From: Allobosea sp.
Lineage (GTDB): Bacteria > Pseudomonadota > Alphaproteobacteria > Rhizobiales > Kaistiaceae
Direction: 5' to 3'
Length of the DNA: 64,000 nt
NCBI GenBank assembly: GCA_017307955.1
Contig: JAFKFV010000008.1
Location: 310,001 to 374,000 of the forward strand
Below, in pieces: positions 52,600 through 62,077 of the stretch. The notes under the pieces are model-generated. The model did not search any database. It was given only the letters and a program-made list of their open reading frames with translations, and was not told the origin of the DNA. Position numbers and translations under genes: made by a program. Within the stretch, counting starts at the first letter, position 1. The number at the start of each line of letters is the position of its first letter.

Positions 52600-55332
52600 T
52601 CAGAACGACCAGCCGAGGCTCCCCTTCAGCGCCTGCGCCGCGACGCCGTCGCCATACTGGCCGGAATAGGAGACGTCGAGCCGCGCCGCCTTGGCGAGCC
52701 CGACGCCGAGGCCGAGATCGAGCACCAGCGCATCCTCTGCAACCGGAAGACCGGCCACCTCGAAGCCGGCGCTGCCTGCGACGAACTGGTAGGTCGTGGT
52801 CGGCACGATATCGTTGAAGGCGTGACGCCAGCCGAGCATGCCCTTCACGCCCGCCTTGGCCGTGCCGAGATCGAAGGCGGACGAGGCGCGGAGCCCCAGC
52901 GTCGTGAAGCCGGTATCGGTGTCGCCGCTCTCGGCCGAAAGCGCCATCGGCCCGCTTTGTTCGGTGAAGCCGTCGGTGTTGAGGCTGACATAGGCGAGGC
53001 CCGCGAAGGGCTCGAGCTCCGCCTTGCCGGCGGCGATGCCATAGCCGACCTCGCCGAAGAGCTGGCCGGTCGTCGCGTCATAGGAGGCCGAGGAGCCCGC
53101 CATTTCGGGGAAGACCACCGAGCGCGCCGTCTCGACGCTGCTCCAGCCATAGGCCGCGCCGCCGCGCAGCCGCACCGGGCCGACCACGCCGCCCGAATAG
53201 AGGGCGAGATGGACGGTGCTGGTGTTGCCCGAGCCGGCCGCGCTGTCGCTCTCGAACGTCGTGCGGCTATAGCCGCCGAGAAGGCCGAGACGCCAGGCCG
53301 GCTGCAACTCGGCATCGGCGCCGATGAGGAAGCCGCCTGTATCGCTGTCGAGCCCGGCGGCATTGCCGTCGCCCGAGATCGAACCCCAGGCGCCGAAGCC
53401 CTGCGCGAAGACCGTCGCCTCGCCGATGCCGGCAAGCGTCGCGCCCGAGCGGACCGGCGAGCTCGCAGCGCTGGTCAGCCGGCCGAACACGGCATCGCGC
53501 ACCAGCGTGCTGTCATTGATCATCACCGTCTTGGCGGACGGGTTGATCTCCCCGGACAGCGCACCCAGTACCGCCGACGCCGCATCAAGGGTCGGGAGCA
53601 GCAGGAAGTCGTTCTGGATCTCGCCCGCGGCGAGCGTGTCGAGCGCGCGGCCGACCGATGCCTCGTTGCGGGTGGCGGCGGCATCGGCGAAGGAGCGTGA
53701 CTGGACGAGCGTCAGCGTCGCACCACCCGGCCCATAGGCGACATCGCCGCCGAGGAAAGCGGAGGGACCGACGATTTCCGAGAAGCCGCCGGTGATGCCG
53801 GCATCGGCGAGCAGCAGGTCATATTCCGTGCCGAGGCTGAAATCGCGGTCGAGCGCGACCATTGCGAGCGTGCCGTCCAGAAAGGCCCTGCCGCCGACGC
53901 GGATCTGGTCGCCCGATCCCGCGTCGAACTCGAATTCATAGGTGCCGCCCGCCTGCTGGACATAGTCGCCCGCGACCGTCAGCACGCCGACCGAGTTGCC
54001 CGGCGCGATGGTGCCGCCGGCGCCGATCCAGGTCGGGCCGACCTCTCCGTTGCCGCTCAGCGTTCCGGAACGCTCGACGACGACCTCGCTCGTGATCGAG
54101 CCCTGGACGGCCAGCCCGCCTTCCTCGACGAAGGTGGTGCCGAGATAGACGCTGTCCCCGGTGAGCGACAGCGTGCCCTCGCCGAGCTTCACCAGCCCGC
54201 CGGAACCGGAAATATCGTTGGAAAATGTAGAATCATATCCGCGCGTGTCGAGAAATGTCGTCTCGACGAACATGCCGTAACCCTGCACGGCACGACCGGG
54301 ATTGACGATGCCCCAGCCATAATAGGGATCGACGCCTTCGGGGCCGACATCGATCGCGGTCGTGAGGATCGTCTGCTGCAGGTCATGCGCGGTGAACCAG
54401 GGATAGACCTCCTTCACCAGCGCCGCCACGCCCGAGACGACGGGCGCGGCCATGGAGGTCCCCTCCATCACGGCGTAGGGGCGCGCAGGATCGAGATCGA
54501 CCGGGATGGTCGACCAGGCGAAGCCGGGCGCCGAGACGCACCAATCCATCGAGACGCCGCAGCGGTTCGAGTAGTCCGCGAGGAAGCCCATCACGTCCAG
54601 CGCCGCCACGGCGAGCCAGTTGCGCTCGAATTCCGGGAACAGATACGGAATTCCTGCGATCACTCCGGTGCTTGGCTGCGAAGCATTGCCGGCAGCCATC
54701 ACCATCAGCACGTCGCGCTCGGTGACGTAGCGAAATGCTTCCAGCGTGCGTGGCCAGAGCGCCTCGGCATCGGCGGCCGTGAACTCGGTCACGTTGCAGC
54801 GAATGCCCGGAATCTTGTCGCAATTGTCGTAGCCGATCGAGTTGTTGATGATCGGCACGCCGAGATCGGCCAGATAATGCCAGTTCCGGTAGGCGAGCAG
54901 GTCGACGTCGGCATAGTTCTCGACGTCATAATAGAGGGTCGGGACGAGAGTCGCGCCAAAAGCGACGCCATGCATGCCGTAGCCGTTGCGCTCGGCGCCG
55001 ATGATGCCGTTCACATGCGTGCCGTGATCGCCGAGGGCGTGGTTCTCGCCCGGCCGGATCGGGACATCGTGGTTGAAGTCCCAGCCATAGGCGATCCGGT
55101 CGATCAACTCCGGATGGCTGGCGTCGATGCCGGAATCGACCACGCCGACCATGACGCCTTGCCCCGTGATGCCCTGCGCATAAACCGAGGCGAAGTCGAG
55201 CGGTGTGAGGAAGCCGCCGGCGTAATACTCCCTGGTCCTGAAATCGGCCGCCGATTGCGCCTCGGCCTCGACGATACCCTGAAGAGAGAGAGCGGCGGCA
55301 ACCGCTGCCACCAAGATGCGAGCCCCGTGCAC
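52600..55332 (-). CDS. subtilisin-type autotransporter serine protease
   Basis: A type V secreted protein: signal peptide, S8 protease passenger, then a C-terminal beta-barrel. The 910-residue product starts with a hydrophobic segment (about 4-20). The catalytic triad lies in VVDSGIDASHPE (Asp), GDHGTHVNGI (His) and EGTSMAAPVVSG (Ser). A PATR-like repeat (LVKLGEGTLSLTGDS) at about 410 leads into a beta-helix stalk. The last 280 residues are an autotransporter barrel ending in GSLGWSF with a terminal Phe. I chose the GTG at 55332, with GGAG eight bases before it. The protease part is lower in GC (about 58-62% by hand) than the barrel. Confidence 0.93.
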   Translation of the reverse strand: MHGARILVAAVAAALSLQGIVEAEAQSAADFRTREYYAGGFLTPLDFASVYAQGITGQGVMVGVVDSGIDASHPELIDRIAYGWDFNHDVPIRPGENHALGDHGTHVNGIIGAERNGYGMHGVAFGATLVPTLYYDVENYADVDLLAYRNWHYLADLGVPIINNSIGYDNCDKIPGIRCNVTEFTAADAEALWPRTLEAFRYVTERDVLMVMAAGNASQPSTGVIAGIPYLFPEFERNWLAVAALDVMGFLADYSNRCGVSMDWCVSAPGFAWSTIPVDLDPARPYAVMEGTSMAAPVVSGVAALVKEVYPWFTAHDLQQTILTTAIDVGPEGVDPYYGWGIVNPGRAVQGYGMFVETTFLDTRGYDSTFSNDISGSGGLVKLGEGTLSLTGDSVYLGTTFVEEGGLAVQGSITSEVVVERSGTLSGNGEVGPTWIGAGGTIAPGNSVGVLTVAGDYVQQAGGTYEFEFDAGSGDQIRVGGRAFLDGTLAMVALDRDFSLGTEYDLLLADAGITGGFSEIVGPSAFLGGDVAYGPGGATLTLVQSRSFADAAATRNEASVGRALDTLAAGEIQNDFLLLPTLDAASAVLGALSGEINPSAKTVMINDSTLVRDAVFGRLTSAASSPVRSGATLAGIGEATVFAQGFGAWGSISGDGNAAGLDSDTGGFLIGADAELQPAWRLGLLGGYSRTTFESDSAAGSGNTSTVHLALYSGGVVGPVRLRGGAAYGWSSVETARSVVFPEMAGSSASYDATTGQLFGEVGYGIAAGKAELEPFAGLAYVSLNTDGFTEQSGPMALSAESGDTDTGFTTLGLRASSAFDLGTAKAGVKGMLGWRHAFNDIVPTTTYQFVAGSAGFEVAGLPVAEDALVLDLGLGVGLAKAARLDVSYSGQYGDGVAAQALKGSLGWSF

Positions 55333-55412
55333 TGATCCAACTCCATTGCGGATACGATCCGCGCCGGTCCTCCCAGACCAGCCAAAGTCGGCCCCCAAGC
55401 CCGACAAGAAAA

Positions 55413-55433
55413 GCCGAGACCCGTGGTCTCGGC
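55413..55433 (-). terminator. intrinsic terminator on the minus strand
   Basis: GCCGAGACC at 55413-55421 and GGTCTCGGC at 55425-55433 form a perfect 9-bp stem. On the minus strand it is followed by TTTTCTT. It lies 144 bases after tRNA-Arg and 80 before the autotransporter start, so it can end the tRNA transcript or act as an attenuator for the protease. Confidence 0.8.
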
Positions 55434-55577
55434 GGCGAATCCCGGCAGGATGGTCAAAAAAGAGGCGGCCGCTGTCAACCAGATAGCGCGATAAAGCGAG
55501 GCCCGAGGGATGATCAGGCTTGCTTACGGGCGATGGGTGGCCCCAGCGCAACATTCCGCGCACAGCCAATGGGGAAA

Positions 55578-55654
<77 letters not shown>

Positions 55655-55808
55655 GCGGGCGCTTATTCGCGGCGCGATTCTCTATCATGCTCGCGGCGGC
55701 TCGTGCACCCCTTTCGTCGCGAAGCCGGCTCCCGCCCTGCGTTGCGCGCAATGCCGCAGCGCGGCGGGCGCGGTTCAATTCGCGCGATGCGCGTGCGAGA
55801 CTTCCTCC

Positions 55809-56630
55809 ATGCGCGAAACCGTTCTTCCTCGCCGCATTCTCGGCCTCTGTGCCCGCCTGGCGTTCGTCGCAGCGATGCCGCATGGCGCCGCGGCGACCGA
55901 TGCCTGCGCCGGGCCTTCTGTGGAGCAGGCCTCGGTCACTGCCGTCGTCGATGGCGCAACGCTGGAACTCGCCGGTGGCCGCATCGTCCGCCTGGCCGGC
56001 CTCCTCGCGCCGTCGCCGCCGCTCGGCCGTAATGCCGAGGACTGGCCGCTCGCGAGGGCCGCGCGGACAGCGCTCGAAACCATGGCGCTCGGACGTGTGG
56101 TCAGCGTCGCCACCACGCCGGTCGGCATCGATCGCTATGGCCGCGCCGTCGCCTTTGTCGGCGTCATGGACGGTCCGGCATCGCTCTCCGAGGCGATGGT
56201 CGCGGTCGGTCTCGCGCGGGCGATGCCGGCCGGGGAGGCGCCCTCCTGCCTCGCGGCGCTCTTTTCACGGGAACGCGAGGCGCGCGAAAACCGGCTTGGC
56301 CTTTGGGCCGAACCGTATTACGCCATCCGCGCCGCGCGCGATCCCGCCCTTGCCGAACGCGAAGACGCCTACGATCTGGTGGAGGGACGCGTCCTTTCCG
56401 TCGGTGAACGCGGGCCGACCGCCTATCTCGATTTCGGCCGCGACTGGCGCACCGACTTCACGGCGGTGGTCAGCGGTCCGGCGGGCGAGGCGCTCGCCGC
56501 GCGCGGCGTTCCGGTATCCTCGCTCGAGGGCCGGCGCGTGCGGCTGCGCGGATGGATCGAGCAGAATAACGGGCCGAGCCTCAGGATCACCGATCCAGGC
56601 CAGCTCGAATTGTTGGACGACGATGGTTGA
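55809..56630 (+). CDS. exported thermonuclease-fold protein
   Basis: A protein of the staphylococcal-nuclease-like family. The 273-residue product has a signal peptide (about 1-29) and an OB-fold nuclease-like domain to about residue 170, with VTAVVDGATLELAGGRIVRL, GIDRYGRAVAFV and NRLGLWAEPYYAI. A second beta-rich domain follows. One of the usual catalytic Arg positions is hard to place by eye, so activity is uncertain. The stop overlaps the M48 start (TGATG), a pair I recall as common in relatives. Confidence 0.85.
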   Translation: MRETVLPRRILGLCARLAFVAAMPHGAAATDACAGPSVEQASVTAVVDGATLELAGGRIVRLAGLLAPSPPLGRNAEDWPLARAARTALETMALGRVVSVATTPVGIDRYGRAVAFVGVMDGPASLSEAMVAVGLARAMPAGEAPSCLAALFSREREARENRLGLWAEPYYAIRAARDPALAEREDAYDLVEGRVLSVGERGPTAYLDFGRDWRTDFTAVVSGPAGEALAARGVPVSSLEGRRVRLRGWIEQNNGPSLRITDPGQLELLDDDG

Positions 56631-58129
56631 TGGCTGAGATCAAGGCGGGCGCTGCATCGGCGGGAGACGGACGGAAGCGCGGCATCGCTGCGGCGCTCGT
56701 GGCCGCGCTTCTGCTCGCCGGCTGCACGACCTCCTCGCTCGAGGGCACCTATGGCCCGACCCCCACCGTGGCCGGCGCCGCGGCCCCGCCGCCCGTCGAT
56801 CCCGAGCAGGCGCGGATCGGCGCGGAGCAGCATCCGCGCATCGTCGCGAGCTATGGTGGCGTCTATCACGACGACAAGCTGGAGCAGACGCTGGCCCGCA
56901 TCGTCGGCCGCATCGTCGCCGCCTCCGACGATCCGTCGCAATCCTACCGGATCACCATCCTGAACAGTCCTTCGGTCAACGCCTTCGCGCTGCCGGGCGG
57001 CTATCTCTATGTGACGCGCGGCCTGCTGGCGCTCGCGAACGACTCCTCCGAGGTCGCCGCCGTCATCGCCCATGAGATGGGCCATGTGACCGCCAACCAT
57101 GCCATGCAGCGCCAGAACAAGGCGCAGACGGCGGTGCTGGTCAGCCGTGTCGTGAGCGACGTGCTTCAGGATGGCGAGGCCGGCAAGCTGGCGCTCGCCT
57201 CCAGCCAGCGGACGCTCGCCGCCTTCTCGCAGCAGCAGGAATTGGAAGCCGATGCCATCGGCGTGCGCACCATCGGCAAGGCCGGCTACGACCCCTTCGC
57301 CGCCGCCCGTTTCCTGCAGCTGATGGGTCGCTATGCCGCCTACAAGTCGGCCGGCAGCGTGCAGGACAAGCGGCCCGATTTCCTCGCCAGCCATCCGGCG
57401 ACGCCGCAGCGCGTCGAATTCGCGATCCGCGCCGCGCGCCAGTTCGGGGCGCCCGGCCTCGGCGAGGTCGACCGCGACCGCTATCTCGCCGGCATCAACG
57501 GCATCGTCTATGGCGACGATCCCTCGCAGGGCTTCGTGCGCGGGCGCACCTTCCTGCATCCGAGCCTCGGCGTCGCTTTCACGGTGCCGGACGGCTTCGT
57601 GCTCGACAATACGTCGGACGCAGTACTGGCAACGGGACCGGACGGCACGGCGCTGCGCTTCGACGGCGCCAACCTGCCGTCGGGCTCGTCGCTCGCCGCC
57701 TATCTTGATTCGGGCTGGGTGAACGGCCTCGACACGTCGTCGATCAAGACCTTCTCGATCAACGGCCTCGAAGCGGCCTCGGCGCGGGCCGAGGCCAAGG
57801 GCTGGGTGTTCCGCATCGCCGTGGTGCGGGCGGGCGACAACGCCACCTATCGCTTCATCTTCGCCAATGAGAGCGACACGCCCGGCCTGCAGCGGGCCGC
57901 CGAGGCCACGATTACCAGCTTCCGCCGCCTGACGCCGCAGGAGGCCGCCTCGCTGCAGCCCCTCCGTATCCGCATCGTGACAGTGGGGGCGGGCGACACC
58001 GTCGCTTCGATGTCGGCGCGCATGCGCGGCGTCGACCGGCCGGAGGACCTCTTCCGCATCCTGAACGATATCCCGGCCAACGGGCCGCTGCCGGCTGCCG
58101 GCCAGAAGGTCAAGATCGTCGCGGACTGA
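56630..58129 (+). CDS. M48 family metalloprotease, lipoprotein
   Basis: A zinc metallopeptidase of the M48 (BepA/YfgC-like) type, expected to degrade misfolded envelope proteins. The 499-residue product has a lipobox (LLLAGC at about 28-33). The active site is HExxH in AHEMGHVTANHA, with the third ligand region in QQELEADAIGVR. A repeat/regulatory C-terminal part follows, and the last 50 residues resemble a LysM-like fold. I chose the ATG at 56630 over the TTG three bases earlier. Confidence 0.93.
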   Translation: MAEIKAGAASAGDGRKRGIAAALVAALLLAGCTTSSLEGTYGPTPTVAGAAAPPPVDPEQARIGAEQHPRIVASYGGVYHDDKLEQTLARIVGRIVAASDDPSQSYRITILNSPSVNAFALPGGYLYVTRGLLALANDSSEVAAVIAHEMGHVTANHAMQRQNKAQTAVLVSRVVSDVLQDGEAGKLALASSQRTLAAFSQQQELEADAIGVRTIGKAGYDPFAAARFLQLMGRYAAYKSAGSVQDKRPDFLASHPATPQRVEFAIRAARQFGAPGLGEVDRDRYLAGINGIVYGDDPSQGFVRGRTFLHPSLGVAFTVPDGFVLDNTSDAVLATGPDGTALRFDGANLPSGSSLAAYLDSGWVNGLDTSSIKTFSINGLEAASARAEAKGWVFRIAVVRAGDNATYRFIFANESDTPGLQRAAEATITSFRRLTPQEAASLQPLRIRIVTVGAGDTVASMSARMRGVDRPEDLFRILNDIPANGPLPAAGQKVKIVAD

Positions 58130-58138
58130 CGGCTGGGC

Positions 58139-58648
58139 TCAGGCGGTCCAGACTTCGGGCCGCCCGCCGCCCATGCCTGTCTCGGCGAGGAATTCCTCGA
58201 TCACGGCCACGACCAGCGCATGATCCTCGGCCTGCGGCAGGCCCGAGACCGTCGCCGTTCCGACCATGCCGACGCCGGCGACGATGATCGGGAACGAGCC
58301 GCCATGCGCGCGGAACGTCGTGCGGTCGACGAGCGCGCCATCGGCGAAATCGACGCCCTTCAGCCGCGCCTTCTGGCCGACATAGAAGGAGGAATGGCCG
58401 AAGCGCTTCACCACCGCGATCTTGCCGGCCACCCAGAACTCGTTATCCGCCGAGGTCCCGGCCAGCGCCGCGTAGAAGAGCCGCTGATCGCCGCGCGAGA
58501 TGTCGACGACGATCTGCTGGCGGTTGGCGCGCGCCCGCTCCAGGATCTTCTGGCCGAGCGCGATGGCGGTGTCGTTGTCGAAGCGGTCGAAGACGAGCCG
58601 CCGCTCCTGCTCGAGCAAAGTCTCGAGCAGCGTTGCATCGTCGGTCAT
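58139..58648 (-). CDS. UPF0303 / HbpS-like protein
   Basis: A UPF0303 family protein with the GlcG/HbpS-like fold; some relatives bind heme, but no activity is set. The 169-residue product has LLEQERRLVFDRFDNDTAIA, VVDISRGDQRLFYAALAGTS, RFGHSSFYVGQKA and the GGSFPIIVAGVGMVGTATVS strand. The family usually has about 165 residues. It lies tail-to-tail with the M48 gene and 22 bases after the DUF3830 gene, with which it is probably co-transcribed. Confidence 0.87.
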   Translation of the reverse strand: MTDDATLLETLLEQERRLVFDRFDNDTAIALGQKILERARANRQQIVVDISRGDQRLFYAALAGTSADNEFWVAGKIAVVKRFGHSSFYVGQKARLKGVDFADGALVDRTTFRAHGGSFPIIVAGVGMVGTATVSGLPQAEDHALVVAVIEEFLAETGMGGGRPEVWTA

Positions 58649-58670
58649 GGCTGTCTCCTCCCGCTTCCGA

Positions 58671-59087
58671 TCAGTCGACCATCTCGAACAGGATGTCCTG
58701 CGCGCCCTTCCAGAGCGTCGCCTTGCCGAGCGGCACCAGGTTTTCGAGCCCCTCGGTGATGGTCAGGAAGTGGTTGCCGGCGAGCTGGCCGAGCTTGGAG
58801 GCGAAGTGAACGCCGCCATAGGCGAGCAGGATTTCGGTCTCGCTGATGCCGCCCGGATAGAGGATGAACTGACCCGGCGCCGGATAGGAGGTGTGGTTCT
58901 CGTAGGAGAGGCCGAGATCGAGGTCGCCGAGCGGGATCCAGCAGCCTTCGCCGCTCCAGCGGACATGGATGATCTTCTCGCGATAGGGCAGCAGCTTCTT
59001 GAACACCGCGACGGTCTTCGGCGCAGCCTCTTCCTCGAAACGGCCGAAGAAGGTGTAGGGACCGGCGGTGATCTTCACTCTGCTCAT
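58671..59087 (-). CDS. DUF3830 protein (cyclophilin-like fold)
   Basis: A DUF3830 family protein of unknown function with a predicted cyclophilin-like barrel. The 138-residue product is cytoplasmic, with FFGRFEEEAAPKTVAVFKKL, VRWSGEGCWIPLGDLDL, YPAPGQFILYPGGISETEIL and a C-terminal LFEM. From memory, the family often lies near amidohydrolase or nitrogen-catabolism genes. It shares a short operon with the UPF0303 gene. Confidence 0.82.
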   Translation of the reverse strand: MSRVKITAGPYTFFGRFEEEAAPKTVAVFKKLLPYREKIIHVRWSGEGCWIPLGDLDLGLSYENHTSYPAPGQFILYPGGISETEILLAYGGVHFASKLGQLAGNHFLTITEGLENLVPLGKATLWKGAQDILFEMVD

Positions 59088-59201
59088 GGCGATGCTGACG
59101 TCCTCTGGCGTGTGGTGCGGGCGGACGGGGCACGCTCTGCCTGCCGCCTCCGGCGACGATCATTGGCGCGGCGGCGGGGTCGCGGTCAAGCCGTGAAAGG
59201 C

Positions 59202-59915
59202 TCAGGCGAAGATCGCCATGCGCAGTCCGCGTCCGTCCCGGTCCGGCACGGGCGGGAAGCACTCCGCTTCGCCGCTCGCGATGCGCCGCGCGACCAGCGC
59301 CAGGACGGCGGCGTCGAGGAGATCGTCCATACCGGCGCCGCGCGGCGGGCGTTCGAGGAAGGCGGGCGGATAGCCATGGCGGACGAGCAGCGCGCGCCGC
59401 TCGTCGAGGCCCGGCGGGTGCGGAACGTTCTTCACCTTCTTCGGCAGGCTCATCGGCGCGCCGCCGTTGAATTGCCGGAAGGCGAGTTCGGGATGGCTCT
59501 CGAAGATCCGGTCTTCGAGATCGGGCGTCATCAGCGAGTCGAGGACGCGGATCTTCGGAAAAAGACCGAAAGCCTGGCGCGAGACCTTGCGCGGCGGCTC
59601 CGAGGTTTCGAGCGCCAGCCGGCAGGCTTCGCCATAGTCCGCGGCCATGACCGCCGCACGCGAGGGAATGGAGAAGACGGAGGACTGGCGGGCGCCGAGG
59701 ACGGCGCGGACATGCCGCTCCGGCCCGCGGCCGCCGGGGCCGACACGCTCCGGCAGGCCGATCGGCATGTCGATGGCGACAACCGAAGGTGCCGCCGGAT
59801 GGTCGAGCAGCGCTTCGAGCGCGGGCGTTACGAGCGCGAGCGGCGCGGCGGCCTCAGGCAGCAGCACGCCGATCCAACCGGCGCGGCACCCATCGATGCC
59901 GAGGACCACGGTCAC
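59202..59915 (-). CDS. DUF429 protein
   Basis: A DUF429 family protein, predicted to have an RNase H-like fold; function unknown. The 237-residue product begins VVLGIDGCRAGWIGVLL with a first acidic residue of the fold. AIDMPIGLPE has a second, and the C-terminal GMDDLLDAAVLALVA holds acidic residues that could complete a metal site. The ATG overlaps the pdxY stop by four bases, so the two genes are coupled. Confidence 0.83.
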   Translation of the reverse strand: MTVVLGIDGCRAGWIGVLLPEAAAPLALVTPALEALLDHPAAPSVVAIDMPIGLPERVGPGGRGPERHVRAVLGARQSSVFSIPSRAAVMAADYGEACRLALETSEPPRKVSRQAFGLFPKIRVLDSLMTPDLEDRIFESHPELAFRQFNGGAPMSLPKKVKNVPHPPGLDERRALLVRHGYPPAFLERPPRGAGMDDLLDAAVLALVARRIASGEAECFPPVPDRDGRGLRMAIFA

Positions 59916-60775
59916 GGCGCGAGGCTCGCCTCTTCGAGCAGCGCCACCCGCGCCTCCGGCGTCACGATGCTCGCCTGCATCGCGGCGATCGGGAGTTCGT
60001 CGCTGCCGAGCCGGCGCGCGTCGCCGAGAAGGTCGACCAACGTCGCCGTCGCGCGCTGCAGCGCCTCTCCGTCGCCAGCGCCGGCGGCGAGGCGGCCGAG
60101 CAGCAGCGCCGCAAAGAGATCGCCCGTTCCGTTCGGCACCCGCCCGTCCACGAGGAGATGCCGGGCCGCGAGCACGCGCTCCGCCGTCACCAGCAGCGTC
60201 TCGGTTTCGCCGCCGGCGCGGAGCGCCGAGGTCACGGCGACCTTGCCGGCGGGGAGGGCGCGGGCCGCGGCGATGATCGCGTCGCGAGTGGCAGGGGCGG
60301 TGCCGGCGAGATAGCCGAGCTCGGTCAAGTTGGGCGTCAGGATATCGGCGCGCGGGGCGAGGTGCTCGCGGATCGCCGCCGCCGTCGCCTCGGGCACATA
60401 GAGCGCGCCATTGTCGCCCATGACGGGATCGCAGAGATAGACCATGTCGGGCCGCACGGCCCGGATCGCATCGATGAGGCGCGCGAGCGCCGGCGCCTGC
60501 GACGCGGTGCCGAGATAGCCGGTCAGGACGCCGCCGATCTCGCCGAGCCAGGGCGCGCGGATCAGGTCGTCGACCAGCGCCGCGAAGGCGGCCTCGTCGG
60601 GCACGATGCGGCTGGCGCGGCCATGACCGGGATGCCAGGGAAGCGTGACCGTGTGGATCGTCCAGAGCGGGAATCCCAGCCGCTCCAGCGCGAAGCCGGC
60701 CGCGCGGCCGCCGACGGCACCGCGCACGACTTCGGAGGTTGCGACGAGCATCGCGGGCTTCTGTTCGGTCGGCAT
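59912..60775 (-). CDS. pdxY: pyridoxal kinase PdxY
   Basis: A ribokinase-family pyridoxal kinase that makes PLP from salvaged vitamin B6. The 287-residue product has the PfkB-type fold. It has GAVGGRAAGFALERLG, TGYLGTASQAPALARL, the LCDPVMGDNGALYV segment and the anion-hole/catalytic motif GRVPNGTGDLFAALLLG, with Asp as base. The N-terminus fits the ATG at 60775. It precedes the DUF429 gene on the same strand. Confidence 0.93.
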   Translation of the reverse strand: MPTEQKPAMLVATSEVVRGAVGGRAAGFALERLGFPLWTIHTVTLPWHPGHGRASRIVPDEAAFAALVDDLIRAPWLGEIGGVLTGYLGTASQAPALARLIDAIRAVRPDMVYLCDPVMGDNGALYVPEATAAAIREHLAPRADILTPNLTELGYLAGTAPATRDAIIAAARALPAGKVAVTSALRAGGETETLLVTAERVLAARHLLVDGRVPNGTGDLFAALLLGRLAAGAGDGEALQRATATLVDLLGDARRLGSDELPIAAMQASIVTPEARVALLEEASLAP

Positions 60776-60859
60776 CGGCTGCTACCCTCGCTGGGACGGC
60801 GCGGACCCTACTGTGAGACCCCTTGCTTGAACAGGTCCGCGCTTCCAGGAGGTGATGCC

Positions 60860-61762
60860 GTGCCGTCCAGCCGCCCCCGTCGTTCGGTGCTCTATGTTCC
60901 CGGCGTCAACGAGCGGGCGCTGGCCAAGCTGCCGGGCCTCGCCGCCGATGTCGTGATCCTCGACCTCGAGGATTCGGTCGCGCCGCAGATGAAGGCGGCG
61001 GCGCGCGAGCGGGTGGTAGCGCTGCTCGCCATGCCGCGACGCGACGACGGCCCCGAACTCGTGGTGCGGATCAATGCGCTCGCCGATGGCGAGGGCGAGG
61101 CCGATCTCGCCGCCGTCCTGCCGGCGGCGCCGGACGGCATCCTGCTGCCCAAGGTCGCCGTTCCGCACGATCTCGCCGTCCTCCGTGCGTTTGCCCGGGC
61201 CGAGTGTCCCGAGACCGGCGCGGCGCTCTGGGCGATGATCGAGACCGCCCGCGCCGTCGCCGATCCGCTCGCCATCGCGCTCGCGCAGGATCAAATACTG
61301 CCGCTCACCGCGCTCGTGCTCGGCCTCAACGATCTCTCGGTCGCGCTCGGAACGCGGCTTCGGCCGGGGCGGGCGGCCTTCCTGCCGCTGATGATGGGCG
61401 TGCTCGCGGCGGCAAGGGCCGGCGAGATCGACGTGATCGATGCCGTCTACAACGACATTGCCGACGCGGAGGGGTTCGCGGAGGAGTGCCTTTTCGCCGC
61501 CGATTGCGGCTTCGACGGCAAGACGCTGATCCACCCCGCGCAGATCGATGCCGCCAACCACGCCTTTGCGCCGTCCAACGACGCGATCGCTGCGGCGGAG
61601 GCGATCGCCGGCCTCTTCGACAGGCCCGAGAATCGCGATCGCGGTGTCGTCGCGCATGAGGGACGGATGGTCGAGCGGCTGCATGCGGAGGCGGCGGGCC
61701 GTCTTCTCGCGCGTGCGAGGGCGATCGCGGCGCGCACGGAAGCGGTCACGCGAGACATCTGA
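60860..61762 (+). CDS. HpcH/HpaI aldolase/citrate lyase (CitE-like) protein
   Basis: A CitE-type lyase of the HpcH/HpaI superfamily, which acts on acyl-CoA or 2-keto acid substrates. The 300-residue product has RRSVLYVPGVNERALAKLPG, the metal-binding strand VVILDLEDSVAPQMK, LVVRINALADGEGEADL and GFDGKTLIHPAQIDAANHAF, which is typical of CitE-like proteins. The exact substrate cannot be read from this. I chose the GTG at 60860 because AGGAGG precedes it; other codons in frame run back into the divergent pdxY region. Confidence 0.9.
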   Translation: MPSSRPRRSVLYVPGVNERALAKLPGLAADVVILDLEDSVAPQMKAAARERVVALLAMPRRDDGPELVVRINALADGEGEADLAAVLPAAPDGILLPKVAVPHDLAVLRAFARAECPETGAALWAMIETARAVADPLAIALAQDQILPLTALVLGLNDLSVALGTRLRPGRAAFLPLMMGVLAAARAGEIDVIDAVYNDIADAEGFAEECLFAADCGFDGKTLIHPAQIDAANHAFAPSNDAIAAAEAIAGLFDRPENRDRGVVAHEGRMVERLHAEAAGRLLARARAIAARTEAVTRDI

Positions 61763-62077
61763 TTACAGAAAATATCAAAGGCTTATGATAAGCGTCGCTA
61801 TTTCATAAACAGACGACGCGAAAACGGTGAACAATGCCGCACCGCGTGAGTATTTTAGTCTAAGAAATGGCCCTGCATTCCCGAGTATCAGGGCCTTGCG
61901 TCGCTCCTCTTAGAAAGATCGTGCGTCATCACGCTTCAAGATGGCGCTATCACACAATCGCGTGAATTGCGGCGACCGCTGGCAGCCCCATATCAGCGTC
62001 ACCGGCGACGAGCCGACGGGCTTCGAAAAGAACCCGACGAGCGCCGCCAGGAAACAGAGACATACGGGACTAACATC
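61763..62077. promoter_or_regulatory. AT-richer gap before the small-protein array
   Basis: This 315-base gap is clearly richer in A and T over its first 100 bases. It has an imperfect palindrome at 61783-61808 (TTATGA and TCATAA arms) and a hairpin at 61869-61895. The promoter of the tandem array probably lies here. No other gene is supported. Confidence 0.5.
61869..61895 (+). terminator. weak hairpin after the CitE-like gene
   Basis: GGCCCTG at 61869-61875 pairs with CAGGGCC at 61889-61895, followed by only TTGCG. It may end the CitE-like transcript weakly or structure the leader behind it. Confidence 0.4.
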
